A stretch of 64,000 nt of DNA from Ruminococcus sp. (GTDB taxonomy: Bacteria; Bacillota; Clostridia; Oscillospirales; Ruminococcaceae). Below, one piece after another: positions 26,136 to 34,075 of the stretch; positions within the stretch are counted from its first letter, which is position 1, and each line of letters opens with the position of its first letter. The stretch is taken from NCBI RefSeq assembly GCF_024692365.1, contig NZ_JAILMR010000015.1, positions 1 to 64,000 on the forward strand. Direction: 5' to 3'. The notes below the pieces were generated by a model. It worked only from the letters and a program-made list of their open reading frames with translations. It had not been told where the DNA came from and searched no databases. Both the position numbers and the translations under genes were made by a program.

Positions 26136-26567
26136 TCAGCCCTTTTCACCTTGCAAGGTGCCATCGGTGACCTTTTTCTTCCCATTTTCTTCCTTGCTCT
26201 TTTTGTGATCTTTATTGTCCCCTGCACGCCGCTTCTTGCGCCTGCCCTCAACAAAATCCAGCGGCACAGTGAACATTATGCCGGTGTTCGGCTGAGAAAG
26301 ATCGCCCACAGTGTTGTATACCACTCTCCGCGCCAGATCAAGCTGATCGTTCTCGATAACAGAGATTATGGTCTTGTTGTCGTCTACTTCACCGCTGAAC
26401 ATACTGCGTATCGATGAACTCAGAAAGCTCGAATTCATCTTCGAGAGCGTCATTGCCATGCCCGAAGAGGGTATTATCGTAGCACCGCTGATGCCAGCCG
26501 CCGAAAGTCCCTCCAGCAGGTACTCCAGCGCTTCAGTTTTGTTCAGTATCAGGACCATGAGCTTCAT
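26136..26567 (-). CDS. PII-like protein with a basic C-terminal tail
   Basis: The 143-residue protein has a ferredoxin-like PII-type domain (1-107): MKLMVLILNKTEALEYLLEGL, GISGATIIPSSGMA, KTIISVIENDQLD and TGIMFTVPLDFVEG. This matches the small clostridial PII-like family, which may bind nucleotides; the T-loop region here is Ser/Met-rich. The last 35 residues are extremely Lys/Glu-rich and probably disordered or nucleic-acid binding. It follows the LCP gene by 23 bp. No ammonium or ABC transporter is adjacent, so the partner is unknown. Confidence 0.72.
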   Translation of the reverse strand: MKLMVLILNKTEALEYLLEGLSAAGISGATIIPSSGMAMTLSKMNSSFLSSSIRSMFSGEVDDNKTIISVIENDQLDLARRVVYNTVGDLSQPNTGIMFTVPLDFVEGRRKKRRAGDNKDHKKSKEENGKKKVTDGTLQGEKG

Positions 26568-26590
26568 TTATATCACTTTCCTTAGTAGTC

Positions 26591-27592
26591 TTACTGGTTA
26601 GCCGCCTTTTGTTCAGCCTCTGCTTCTTCTGCTTTAGCCTGTGCCTGAATATTTGCTTCGGGGTCAACGGCTGAGCCGTCCTCCGCAGTGGTCTCGGCTA
26701 TCTTTTCTTTCAGCTCGGTGATGAAATCATCGCTGACAACGAAAGTTGCGTCCTTTTCGCCCCATGTTCCCCTGGGTATCAGCTTCTCCGCAGGCGTCTT
26801 GCTGCTTGAAAGCATCTCCTTGATGTATGACTTCTGTAACTTGAAGTCTTCCAGGTTCATGTCGGTGTCACTGTTTGTTGTGATTATGTTGTATATATTG
26901 TCCAGATTATCCTGTGTGATGTATGACTGCTGGAACATACTGTTTATCAGTGATTCCATAGCCTCGCCCAGGAACTCGTTGTTGCCCTGCTTGCCGTTTG
27001 AGAATACAGGGTACTGTGTCAGCAGTCTTATCTGTCTGCCGCTGAGTGATGCGAGTTCGCCCTTCTGTATCGAGATATCGTTCTCGTCATTGTCCTTTGA
27101 GAGATAGTATAACTCCTCGGGTGCCTTGTAGGTCACACCGCCGTAGATGTCGCACACACGCTCAAAAGCATCGTTTGAAAGCGAAGCATAGTTATCAACT
27201 TTCAGACCGAAAGTACCCTCAAACGCAGTCTTAACGCCCGCCATACCCGCATTTGAATAAATGTCGCGCATAGTCAGATTGTTTGATTTGTTTACCGTCA
27301 TAGCCGATATCGGCACCACAAGGATACTGTTGTCCGTCGGGTCAACTCTTATCAGCACCATGTCCGAAAGCACACCCTTGCTGTTCACCCTCGAGAACAG
27401 GTCATTGAAAGTCTGCACCGTGACCACAGCATCTTCGTCCTCATTGTTTTTCAGCAGACCGAAGCTTTTCAGCAGATAAACTGCAAGCATCGATATCAGT
27501 GCCATGAATATCAGCACCGTTATAACGTATACCAGTGCAACGGGTGCTTGTGATCTTCTTTTCTTTTTTCTTTTCTTTGCGGCAGATGACAT
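26591..27592 (-). CDS. Degenerate LytR-CpsA-Psr (LCP) family protein
   Basis: The 333-residue protein has a basic cytoplasmic start (KKRKKKRRSQ), one membrane helix (about 20-44) and an extracellular LCP-like domain. The LSDMVLIRVDPTDNSILVVPIS segment aligns with the LCP R-S-D...S-I-P-R-D region. The two catalytic Arg residues and the Asp of PRD are replaced (LSD, ISA), so phosphotransferase activity in cell-wall polymer attachment is doubtful. FGLKVDNYASLSNDAFERVCDIYGGV keeps the LCP core fold. An Ala/Glu-rich tail ends the protein. Confidence 0.78.
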   Translation of the reverse strand: MSSAAKKRKKKRRSQAPVALVYVITVLIFMALISMLAVYLLKSFGLLKNNEDEDAVVTVQTFNDLFSRVNSKGVLSDMVLIRVDPTDNSILVVPISAMTVNKSNNLTMRDIYSNAGMAGVKTAFEGTFGLKVDNYASLSNDAFERVCDIYGGVTYKAPEELYYLSKDNDENDISIQKGELASLSGRQIRLLTQYPVFSNGKQGNNEFLGEAMESLINSMFQQSYITQDNLDNIYNIITTNSDTDMNLEDFKLQKSYIKEMLSSSKTPAEKLIPRGTWGEKDATFVVSDDFITELKEKIAETTAEDGSAVDPEANIQAQAKAEEAEAEQKAANQ

Positions 27593-27635
27593 ATATTTTC
27601 TCCTTACTGTTTATTATTTCCTGTTTTTCATCTAT

Positions 27636-28217
27636 CTATTCATAGTAGAACTGCGGGTTCTTGTCAAGCTCGATAACGTGCATATCCAGCCCGTTCCTCT
27701 TAGCCATGTTGATGGTCTGCAAAGTGCCCGAACCACGCTGTTTTTCCTTATATATCGCAATAAGCTCCGAAGAATTGTCCACCATGAACTTGTTACGCCT
27801 GCGGTAGCGTCCGCTGTCATCAGCGTTGCCTGTCACCACCACAGCCGAAGCCATTCTCAGCAGCAGACTGTAAATATACCGGTCTTTCGGCAGCTTTATC
27901 TCGCGTATCTGATCTTCGTAGGGCAGAGCGCAGATTAGTTCTATCCCGGGGTGATCCTCGCTGTGCATCAGATCCATTATCACCGATCCGCAGATTATAT
28001 CCGAACCCTCAGCCATGCCTGTTATGAAAGTGCGTATACCCCGACCGTAAGCTTCGTGACATAAAAGATGCACTGTGCTTATCAGATTTTTGACCCCTTG
28101 TTTGGAGATATCCCCTTCAAAGGGCAGGTCACGCCGACGGTGTCCCGTAAAGCAGCAGGTAGAAGCTTTATCAGTGTAAAACTCCTCCGCGGAGATGATA
28201 TCAACATTATCCATCAT
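27636..28217 (-). CDS. SLOG family protein (DprA/YpsA-like Rossmann fold)
   Basis: The 193-residue protein has CCFTGHRRRDLPF, the nucleotide-binding G-H-R motif at the N-terminus. TFITGMAEGSDIICG is the second SLOG motif, and ICALPYEDQ with a late IAIYKEKQRGSGTLQTINMAKRNG completes the fold. This is the DUF1273/YpsA branch, thought to bind nucleotides or related ligands; function unknown. The start is ATG 28217 behind GGCGGTGG; a second ATG follows at once. It heads an operon with the LCP and PII-like genes. Confidence 0.85.
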   Translation of the reverse strand: MMDNVDIISAEEFYTDKASTCCFTGHRRRDLPFEGDISKQGVKNLISTVHLLCHEAYGRGIRTFITGMAEGSDIICGSVIMDLMHSEDHPGIELICALPYEDQIREIKLPKDRYIYSLLLRMASAVVVTGNADDSGRYRRRNKFMVDNSSELIAIYKEKQRGSGTLQTINMAKRNGLDMHVIELDKNPQFYYE

Positions 28218-28250
28218 CACAGCCACCGCCTTTCGATAACACTTAAAATT

Positions 28251-28279
28251 ATTATAGCACACATTTCCCCATTTTTCAA
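28251..28279 (-). promoter_or_regulatory. Promoter of the SLOG operon
   Basis: On the minus strand TTGAAA (28279-28274) and TATAAT (28256-28251) have a 17-bp spacer that ends in GTGTGC, the same extension as in the tRNA-Gln and SGNH promoters. Confidence 0.78.
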
Positions 28280-28336
28280 TACCTTTTTTGATTTATCTTA
28301 AAACCCGCCGCCTGTAACTTATATCTCCGTATCAAC

Positions 28337-28370
28337 GCAAAAAAACAGAGCCTTAAAAGACTCTGTTTTC
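28337..28370 (-). terminator. Terminator of the LRR-dockerin gene
   Basis: On the minus strand AAAACAGAGTC pairs with GGCTCTGTTTT and is followed by a T run. It lies 10 bp after the stop codon. Confidence 0.85.
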
Positions 28371-28379
28371 ATATATCTG

Positions 28380-29483
28380 TCAAAGCAGTTTCTTGCCCTT
28401 GATGTGTGCCGCTATCTTTGTGATATCGGTAACGTTGATATTTCCGTCATTGTTTACATCTGCGCGATACTCCTGCTCCGCGGTAAGCAGTTTTTTTCCC
28501 TTTATGTGCGCCGCAGTCTTGGTGATGTCGGTAACATTTATCTTGCCGTCATTGTTTACATCGCCCTTGATGCCAGCGTCTGACATTTCGACGAATCTGA
28601 ACTCATTGTCCTTTGCATACTTTTCAGCAGCAGTATCTTTATTGCCTTTTATGGTGAAACCTTTGACCTTATCTTTATAATATCTATTATCCTCAGAACT
28701 ATAATATCCGAAGGCTTTTTCTTCTATTTTCGCAACGCTGTCGGGTATAGTTACGTTTGTAAGTTTTGGGCAGTTATTAAATGCGAAATCGCCTATATAT
28801 GTTACACTGTCGGGTATATTGACATAGGTAAGTTTTTTACAATTTGCGAAAGCATAATAGTTTATCTTTATGACACCGTTCGGTATAGTTACGTTTGTCA
28901 GGCTTTTGCAGTCGATAAATGTTCCGGATTCAATGCTTTTGAGACCTTTGGATAACTTGATATCTGTCAGGTTTTCACATAGTTGAAATGCTTGGTCGCC
29001 TATGTTGGTTACGCTGTCGGGTATATTGATCTTGTTCAGGCTTGAACAATTCACAAATGCACATTTTCCTATGCTTGTTACGCTGTCAGGTATGGTTATA
29101 TTTGCCAGTTTTATGCAGCTGATAAAAGCATAGTCATCTATTTTTGTTACGCTAGTGGGTATAGTTACATTTGTCAGGCGGGTACACTCCATAAACATAC
29201 ATTCGCCTATGCTTGTCACACCATTTTCGATGACCACTTTTTTTATCTCTTTTCTTATAGCGGCAAATGACTGATTGTCGTGCATTTCCCCCTCACCGCT
29301 GATAGTCAGCGTGCCGTCTTCATCAAGCGTCCATATGACATTTTCACCCAATTTGCCGCTTGTGGGCTTTTCTGCCTCGGCACTCGCCATCAGCGTGAAA
29401 ACATCACTGTCCACATTCCCGAAGACTCCGCCTGCGCCGAATATCAGTGAAACAGCCAGCAATCCTGCCATTATCTTTTTCAT
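28380..29483 (-). CDS. Secreted BspA-type leucine-rich repeat protein with C-terminal dockerin
   Basis: The 367-residue protein has a signal peptide (about 1-33, MKKIMAGLLAVSLIFGAGG...). A short strand region WTLDEDGTLTISGEGEM follows, then about eight 23-residue LRR_5 repeats (pattern L-x-x-V-x-I-P-D-S-V-T-x-I-G-x-x-A-F-x-x-C). The type I dockerin (about 304-367) has two Ca-binding loops, DVNNDGKINVTDITK and DVNNDGNINVTDITK, each followed by AAHIKGKK. The LRR part is presumably a binding surface. The dockerin should attach the protein to a cohesin on a scaffoldin. ATG 29483 has GAGGTG 7 nt before it. It is divergent from the other dockerin gene. Confidence 0.9.
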   Translation of the reverse strand: MKKIMAGLLAVSLIFGAGGVFGNVDSDVFTLMASAEAEKPTSGKLGENVIWTLDEDGTLTISGEGEMHDNQSFAAIRKEIKKVVIENGVTSIGECMFMECTRLTNVTIPTSVTKIDDYAFISCIKLANITIPDSVTSIGKCAFVNCSSLNKINIPDSVTNIGDQAFQLCENLTDIKLSKGLKSIESGTFIDCKSLTNVTIPNGVIKINYYAFANCKKLTYVNIPDSVTYIGDFAFNNCPKLTNVTIPDSVAKIEEKAFGYYSSEDNRYYKDKVKGFTIKGNKDTAAEKYAKDNEFRFVEMSDAGIKGDVNNDGKINVTDITKTAAHIKGKKLLTAEQEYRADVNNDGNINVTDITKIAAHIKGKKLL

Positions 29484-29721
29484 AAATAAACACCTCACAT
29501 AAATTTTGAATACACTCTGCCGATGTTTTGGCAGATGAAAATTTGCTTACAGTTTTTTACATTTTTGCGAATTTTTCGCTCTTCAAATTATACATCTGTT
29601 TTTTTGAATGTCAAGACCGAAGCTGATTTTTTTCATCTTTTCTTTCGGTATTCTTCACATATCCACCACAGTGATTATGTGCAACCAAATGATTTTATAT
29701 TTAACTCGGACATATTTCTGT

Positions 29722-29749
29722 AAAAGTTGTACAAAAACGTACAACTTTT
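29722..29749. repeat. Perfect 11-bp inverted repeat in a gene-free stretch
   Basis: AAAAGTTGTAC (29722-29732) and GTACAACTTTT (29739-29749) are perfect complements around 6 nt. No gene ends nearby on either strand, so it need not be a terminator. The gap 29484-30118 is AT-rich. Apart from this repeat, a possible small ORF and a promoter, I see nothing in it. Confidence 0.7.
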
Positions 29750-29871
29750 CGCCCAAAATCGCTGATAGTGAAAAGCCTTTTAAAATTTACTCCCTATGCG
29801 CACGATGACAGGCAGCCGACGACTATGGCTACGGTATAGCGTTCGGCGTGTTATACTGTATACGGAGCATA

Positions 29872-29949
29872 ATGAAAAAGGCTCAGCATCTTGACAATCC
29901 TCGCAGGGAATATCTTCACAAAGTATCCCCGCGGGCTCATATTTATTGA
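29872..29949 (+). CDS. Possible 25-residue small ORF
   Basis: ATG 29872 follows GGAG by 4 nt and opens a 25-codon frame, MKKAQHLDNPRREYLHKVS and six more residues. It lies in the divergent gap before the PQQ-dockerin gene. The composition is basic and not signal-like. It could be a leader peptide or chance; nothing else supports it. Confidence 0.15.
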   Translation: MKKAQHLDNPRREYLHKVSPRAHIY

Positions 29950-30025
29950 TTCGATATAGCTTAAAACTATACTGTGCGTTCGCTTTTTTATATACCGCAA
30001 ACGTCTGTTTGCACAGACTATACTA

Positions 30026-30054
30026 TTGAAAAAATAATTATAATATGTTATACT
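30026..30054 (+). promoter_or_regulatory. Promoter of the PQQ-dockerin gene
   Basis: TTGAAA (30026-30031) and TATACT (30049-30054) have a 17-bp spacer, 65 bp before the start codon. An inverted repeat GTCTGT/ACAGAC lies just upstream (30003-30018). Confidence 0.65.
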
Positions 30055-30118
30055 TAGAAACATTATAGGTGTTTCTAAGAAAACACTAACAAAATTTATA
30101 CAGAATGGAGAATGAAAA

Positions 30119-31987
30119 ATGAAGAGAACATCTGCAAAAATTTTCAGCGCCTTTTGTGCAGCACTGCTGACAGTAAACGCAGCAGCAGTAAGCGCTTTCG
30201 CTGAAGGCAAAGCACTCAAACCCGATTTCAAAAAAGCCGATGATGCTGTCCTCTACTGGGCAACTCAGGTCGGTGAAGATAAAATGATGTGGACAGATTC
30301 ACCCACAGCCTTCACCGTGGCAGATAACGGCTTCCTCTATATATGCTCTGCTGATTATATCGTAAAAATAGATAAATTCACAGGCAAAGAAGTTTCAAGA
30401 GCTAAAATGGCAGGTGCGGCAATGTACGCTACCAAAGGTCCCGCTTATGCTGACGGCAAAGTGTTCATGGCTCTCGATGGCGGTATTATACAGGCTTTCG
30501 ATGCTGAGACACTTACTTCTCTCTGGATATACACAAACAAGAACGGCGGCAGCCCCAAGTGCGATATCACTGTTGAAAACGGCTATCTCTATACAGGTTT
30601 CTGGAAAAGTGAGACCGATGATGCCGATTTCGTAAAGGTAAGCGTTGCAGATAAAGACACTGCCAAGACCGATGAAGTAAAGACCGCTGAATGGGAGTTC
30701 ACACATAAGGGCGGCTTCTATTGGACAACTGCTGTGATAGATGACGGCACGGTAATTTTCGGCGCTGAAAACAGCACTGATTCAGGAAGTGATAATCTCA
30801 GTCTGGTAGCACTTGACGATGCAACAGGCGAAAGGAAAAAATTCGCTGCATCTGCGAATGGCGATGTTCGCAGCAAGGTCGTACTCAAGGACGGCGTAGT
30901 GTATTTTACTTCCAGAAATAATAAGGTTTCTACCGCTTCACCCAAAACAGGAGAAGGCTGCACGCTCGACCTGAATCTGGCTCTTGATCTTCAGAATTTT
31001 GCCTGCACCAGCACTCCTATCGTTGAAAACGGCAGAATATATGTTACCCTGAATGGTCCAGGCTGGGATGCATACAACCACTCTCTCATCGTTGTACTTG
31101 ATGCAGTTGAAGAAGAAAACGGCAAAATAATGCCAAGGATAGCTTACGTTGTTGAAACTTCCGCTGCTTGTCAGGCTGAGGGCGTTTTCGCAGGCGTTGA
31201 TGAGGAAGGCTATAACGTTATATACTATGTTGAAAACGGTATGACAGGTATTGTCCGCAAGCTGAGAGATAAGGCAGGCATGAACGAACCTATCGATACT
31301 GTTGAGGAAACCGATACAGCAGGCAATAAGCATATCTGCCCTCCCGCAATTTTCACCCCTCAGGGCGACCACGCACAGTGCTGTGCAGTTGATCCTATTT
31401 ATGATGAAGAAACAGGACTCCTCTATATCCGTTACGATTCCTTCAATGTTCTTGCAATAGGCGAAACAGTTAAGTTCGATATCGAGTGCCCTGATATAAC
31501 AATTCACCCCAACGGTGTCAAGACTTTTGTCTTCAAGGCAGATGAATCTCCCGCCGCTAAGGAGTATACAATTGATGTCACAAACGGTCCCAAGAAGACC
31601 ATAGGCGATATCACAGCTAAGGATCTTACATTCAGCGTTGATAAGTTCACCGCCGATGATGAAGTTCTGACAGCTACCTTTGCTTACGGTCTGTACAACG
31701 GCAACGGCGAAAAGGCTTCCACATCTAACGATATCGATGTTCTTGTTGCCGAGACAGATAATCAGTATAAACGCGCGCTCGCACAGAAGGGCGATGTAAA
31801 CGGCGACGGTAAGATCAATGTTACCGATATCACAAAGCTTGCAGCACACATCAAGGGCAAAAAGACCCTTGATAAGTACAGCATCAATGCTGCCGATGTA
31901 AATGCTGACGGTAGGATAAATGTTACTGATATCATACGCGTTGCCGCACAGATAAAGGGCAAAAAGATGATAACAACCGAAAGATGA
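30119..31987 (+). CDS. Secreted PQQ-like beta-propeller protein with C-terminal dockerin
   Basis: The 622-residue protein has a signal peptide (about 1-28, ending AFAEG). Repeated propeller blades follow to about 450 (for example DKFTGKEVSRAKM, DAETLTSLWIY, DDATGERKKFA, GDHAQCCAVDPIYDEETG), each with the D-x-x-T-G turn of PQQ/quinoprotein-like repeats. A strand-rich spacer (about 455-550) leads to a type I dockerin (556-622) with loops DVNGDGKINVTDITK and DVNADGRINVTDIIR. No catalytic PQQ-enzyme residues are evident, so ligand binding or polysaccharide recognition on a cellulosome-like complex is likelier. GGAGAATGAAAA precedes the start. Confidence 0.88.
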   Translation: MKRTSAKIFSAFCAALLTVNAAAVSAFAEGKALKPDFKKADDAVLYWATQVGEDKMMWTDSPTAFTVADNGFLYICSADYIVKIDKFTGKEVSRAKMAGAAMYATKGPAYADGKVFMALDGGIIQAFDAETLTSLWIYTNKNGGSPKCDITVENGYLYTGFWKSETDDADFVKVSVADKDTAKTDEVKTAEWEFTHKGGFYWTTAVIDDGTVIFGAENSTDSGSDNLSLVALDDATGERKKFAASANGDVRSKVVLKDGVVYFTSRNNKVSTASPKTGEGCTLDLNLALDLQNFACTSTPIVENGRIYVTLNGPGWDAYNHSLIVVLDAVEEENGKIMPRIAYVVETSAACQAEGVFAGVDEEGYNVIYYVENGMTGIVRKLRDKAGMNEPIDTVEETDTAGNKHICPPAIFTPQGDHAQCCAVDPIYDEETGLLYIRYDSFNVLAIGETVKFDIECPDITIHPNGVKTFVFKADESPAAKEYTIDVTNGPKKTIGDITAKDLTFSVDKFTADDEVLTATFAYGLYNGNGEKASTSNDIDVLVAETDNQYKRALAQKGDVNGDGKINVTDITKLAAHIKGKKTLDKYSINAADVNADGRINVTDIIRVAAQIKGKKMITTER

Positions 31988-32046
31988 TATCCACGGACGC
32001 CGCTGCGTTTGCGGAAATATCAGGATTTATTTAACAGACACTGATA

Positions 32047-32130
32047 ACAGATCTGCGACACATGGAATGTTCGATAGTAAACAGCGTTATATCGTTTACT
32101 CAATTTATCAGTCCATGTGTGCAGGTCTGT
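32047..32130 (+). other. Long hairpin between the dockerin gene and the DUF4430 operon
   Basis: A 19-bp stem with one bulged G pairs 32047-32066 with 32112-32130. It includes ACACATGGA with TCCATGTGT, and CTGC with GCAG. Inside lies a 7-bp stem AGTAAAC/GTTTACT (32076-32100). It ends 26 nt before the DUF4430 gene and is followed by ATTGCTTTATTTT. It may be the terminator of the PQQ-dockerin gene or a leader element of the operon. I find no cobalamin-box sequence in it. Confidence 0.6.
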
Positions 32131-32155
32131 ATTGCTTTATTTTCGGAGGTCGGGT

Positions 32156-34075
32156 ATGATCGGAAAAGACCGTAAAAGTATAATAGCTTCCGCGGCAGCC
32201 GCCCTGATGCTTACAGCAGGGGCTGTCTGCTTTGCTGCGGGCTTTTACCGAAATGCCCCCCGCGAAGATACCCCCATCGGGATAGAACACCGCGAAGCCA
32301 TGCTTCCCGAGATATCCCCCGACGGACTTTCAGCTGATAACAGTACCCCCGAACAGGAAGATACAAGTTCCCGCAAAGATGAAAGTTCATCACCAGAAAG
32401 CACTCCCGATACCGATAACAGCCGTCCCATCTATGATGAAAACAGCGGTTCAGCCGATGCAGATAATTCCGCGGTTGTGATATATTCGCAAAATGACAGT
32501 CAGGAAACTTCCGATGATGACAGTTACCCCCAAACGGTCATCATTCAGGCACCTGACGACGTTAACACCCCTGCCAAGACCACCCCCGACGGCAGAGAAG
32601 CTGACCGCGAATACTTCACGACTTCCATATCTGACGGCGAAACAGTCACCGACAGCACCTACTTCTTCACCGTGACACATCTTGTAGAAAGCCTTGAAAC
32701 TGTGGGTTGTGATGTTGAAGTCAACGGTTCGCTGATGACAGGATTTGCGGGCAGAGTGCATCTAAGGGAAGGCGCTAACACCATAAGGGTCAGCTGTGCC
32801 TATAAAGATGCCGAAAACAAGGTGTACAGGGCTTTCCGTGACTACACCCTGTACCTTTCATCACCCGCCGCCGAGATAGTTACCGACCTTTTTGACCGTG
32901 AAGTCTACGACCCCGAATTTACATTCACAGCTTACTGCGAAGAGGGTCTTGAAGTAAGGCTGAACGGCAGGCTTATCACAGGCGAGGACAGCTTCACCGT
33001 AACACTCTCCGAGGGCGAGAACATGATAAAACTCACCTCGGGAAAAACCACTATGGATTTCTCGGTGACCTACATACCTGTCCGCACCCTTGCGATAATC
33101 ACCGACCTCAGCAGCTGCACCGTTTATACCGACAGCATAACTTTCAGCGCAAAGGCAGTTGGCGGAAATTCCCCAAAGCTTTCTGTTCTTGTGAACGACA
33201 AAGCCCTCCGCGGCAGTTATACTTTTACAGCCCCCCTTAACGAGGGCGACAATACAATCCGTCTGTTTGCAAAGGACGGCAACGAACAGACCGAACAGAC
33301 TTTCAAAGTAACTTCGCTTCACAATATCGATGAAAGCAAACTTCCGTATTTTGAAAGCATAAACCTTGACGATGGTATCACCGTTAAAGGAAGTACCTAT
33401 ACCCTCACCCTAAAAGCCGCCGATTGTGAAGGCAATCGTCTGTATTCAGATAATATAGAAGTCGTATGCGGCAGCACAGTTCCCTGCAAGTGGCAGGATG
33501 CTTCATGCACAGGCTACATATTGAAACTCCGCGGTGGCGAGAACACCGTCACCATAAAACTGCGTGACAGTACAGGCAGACAGAGCGAATTCTGCTATAA
33601 AATAAACTGCGAAACAGCCGAAGTCGGTGAAGAAGTTGGCAGGATACAGATATCTGTCAATGCTGACCTTGTAGGGCTTGGCACACTTTGCGAAAGTGAC
33701 AGCTTCCCCGTGCTTGAGGGCGAAACAGGTTTCGATACGATGGTGAGGTTCCTTGAAGAGAACGGATATGAAGTGACCTACCGCGGCAGTGCCAACAGCA
33801 GATATCTCGCAAGGATATCCATGGCGGGAAGATTCGCGGGTGCTGAACTAACCGATAAAGCAAGGGCTTATCTTGCGGGCGCGGGCGTTACCCCAAACGA
33901 CAGCCGCGATGATGATTCACTCGGCGAATTCGATTACACAGCGGGTTCGGGCTGGATGTACAGCCGCAACGGCAAAAAGCCCGCCTATGCAATGACCTCG
34001 GCAGTATTTGCCGACGGCGAGAGAGTAGCCCTTGTGTTCTCCCTCGACCTTGGAAATGATATGAGTGGTGAATGA
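32156..34075 (+). CDS. Exported multi-domain protein with C-terminal DUF4430 (transcobalamin beta-like)
   Basis: The 639-residue protein has a signal/anchor helix (about 7-26, ASAAAALMLTAGAVCFAAGF) and a Ser/Asp/Pro-rich spacer (about 40-150). Several Ig-like strand repeats follow (about 165-490), each with a G-E-N-x-I-x-x-x motif (REGANTIRVSC, SEGENMIKLTS, NEGDNTIRLFA, RGGENTVTIKL). The C-terminal DUF4430 domain (about 500-635) has GETGFDTMVRFLEENGYEV and GSGWMYSRNGKKPAY. DUF4430 corresponds to the C-terminal beta domain of transcobalamin/intrinsic factor. The next gene encodes the other half. ATG 32156 has CGGAGG 6 nt upstream. Confidence 0.82.
   Translation: MIGKDRKSIIASAAAALMLTAGAVCFAAGFYRNAPREDTPIGIEHREAMLPEISPDGLSADNSTPEQEDTSSRKDESSSPESTPDTDNSRPIYDENSGSADADNSAVVIYSQNDSQETSDDDSYPQTVIIQAPDDVNTPAKTTPDGREADREYFTTSISDGETVTDSTYFFTVTHLVESLETVGCDVEVNGSLMTGFAGRVHLREGANTIRVSCAYKDAENKVYRAFRDYTLYLSSPAAEIVTDLFDREVYDPEFTFTAYCEEGLEVRLNGRLITGEDSFTVTLSEGENMIKLTSGKTTMDFSVTYIPVRTLAIITDLSSCTVYTDSITFSAKAVGGNSPKLSVLVNDKALRGSYTFTAPLNEGDNTIRLFAKDGNEQTEQTFKVTSLHNIDESKLPYFESINLDDGITVKGSTYTLTLKAADCEGNRLYSDNIEVVCGSTVPCKWQDASCTGYILKLRGGENTVTIKLRDSTGRQSEFCYKINCETAEVGEEVGRIQISVNADLVGLGTLCESDSFPVLEGETGFDTMVRFLEENGYEVTYRGSANSRYLARISMAGRFAGAELTDKARAYLAGAGVTPNDSRDDDSLGEFDYTAGSGWMYSRNGKKPAYAMTSAVFADGERVALVFSLDLGNDMSGE

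Noticed and set aside
31988-32155. Cobalamin riboswitch before the DUF4430-ECF operon
   Set aside because: No B12-box or GCCACTG-type core is present; only a long simple hairpin is seen.
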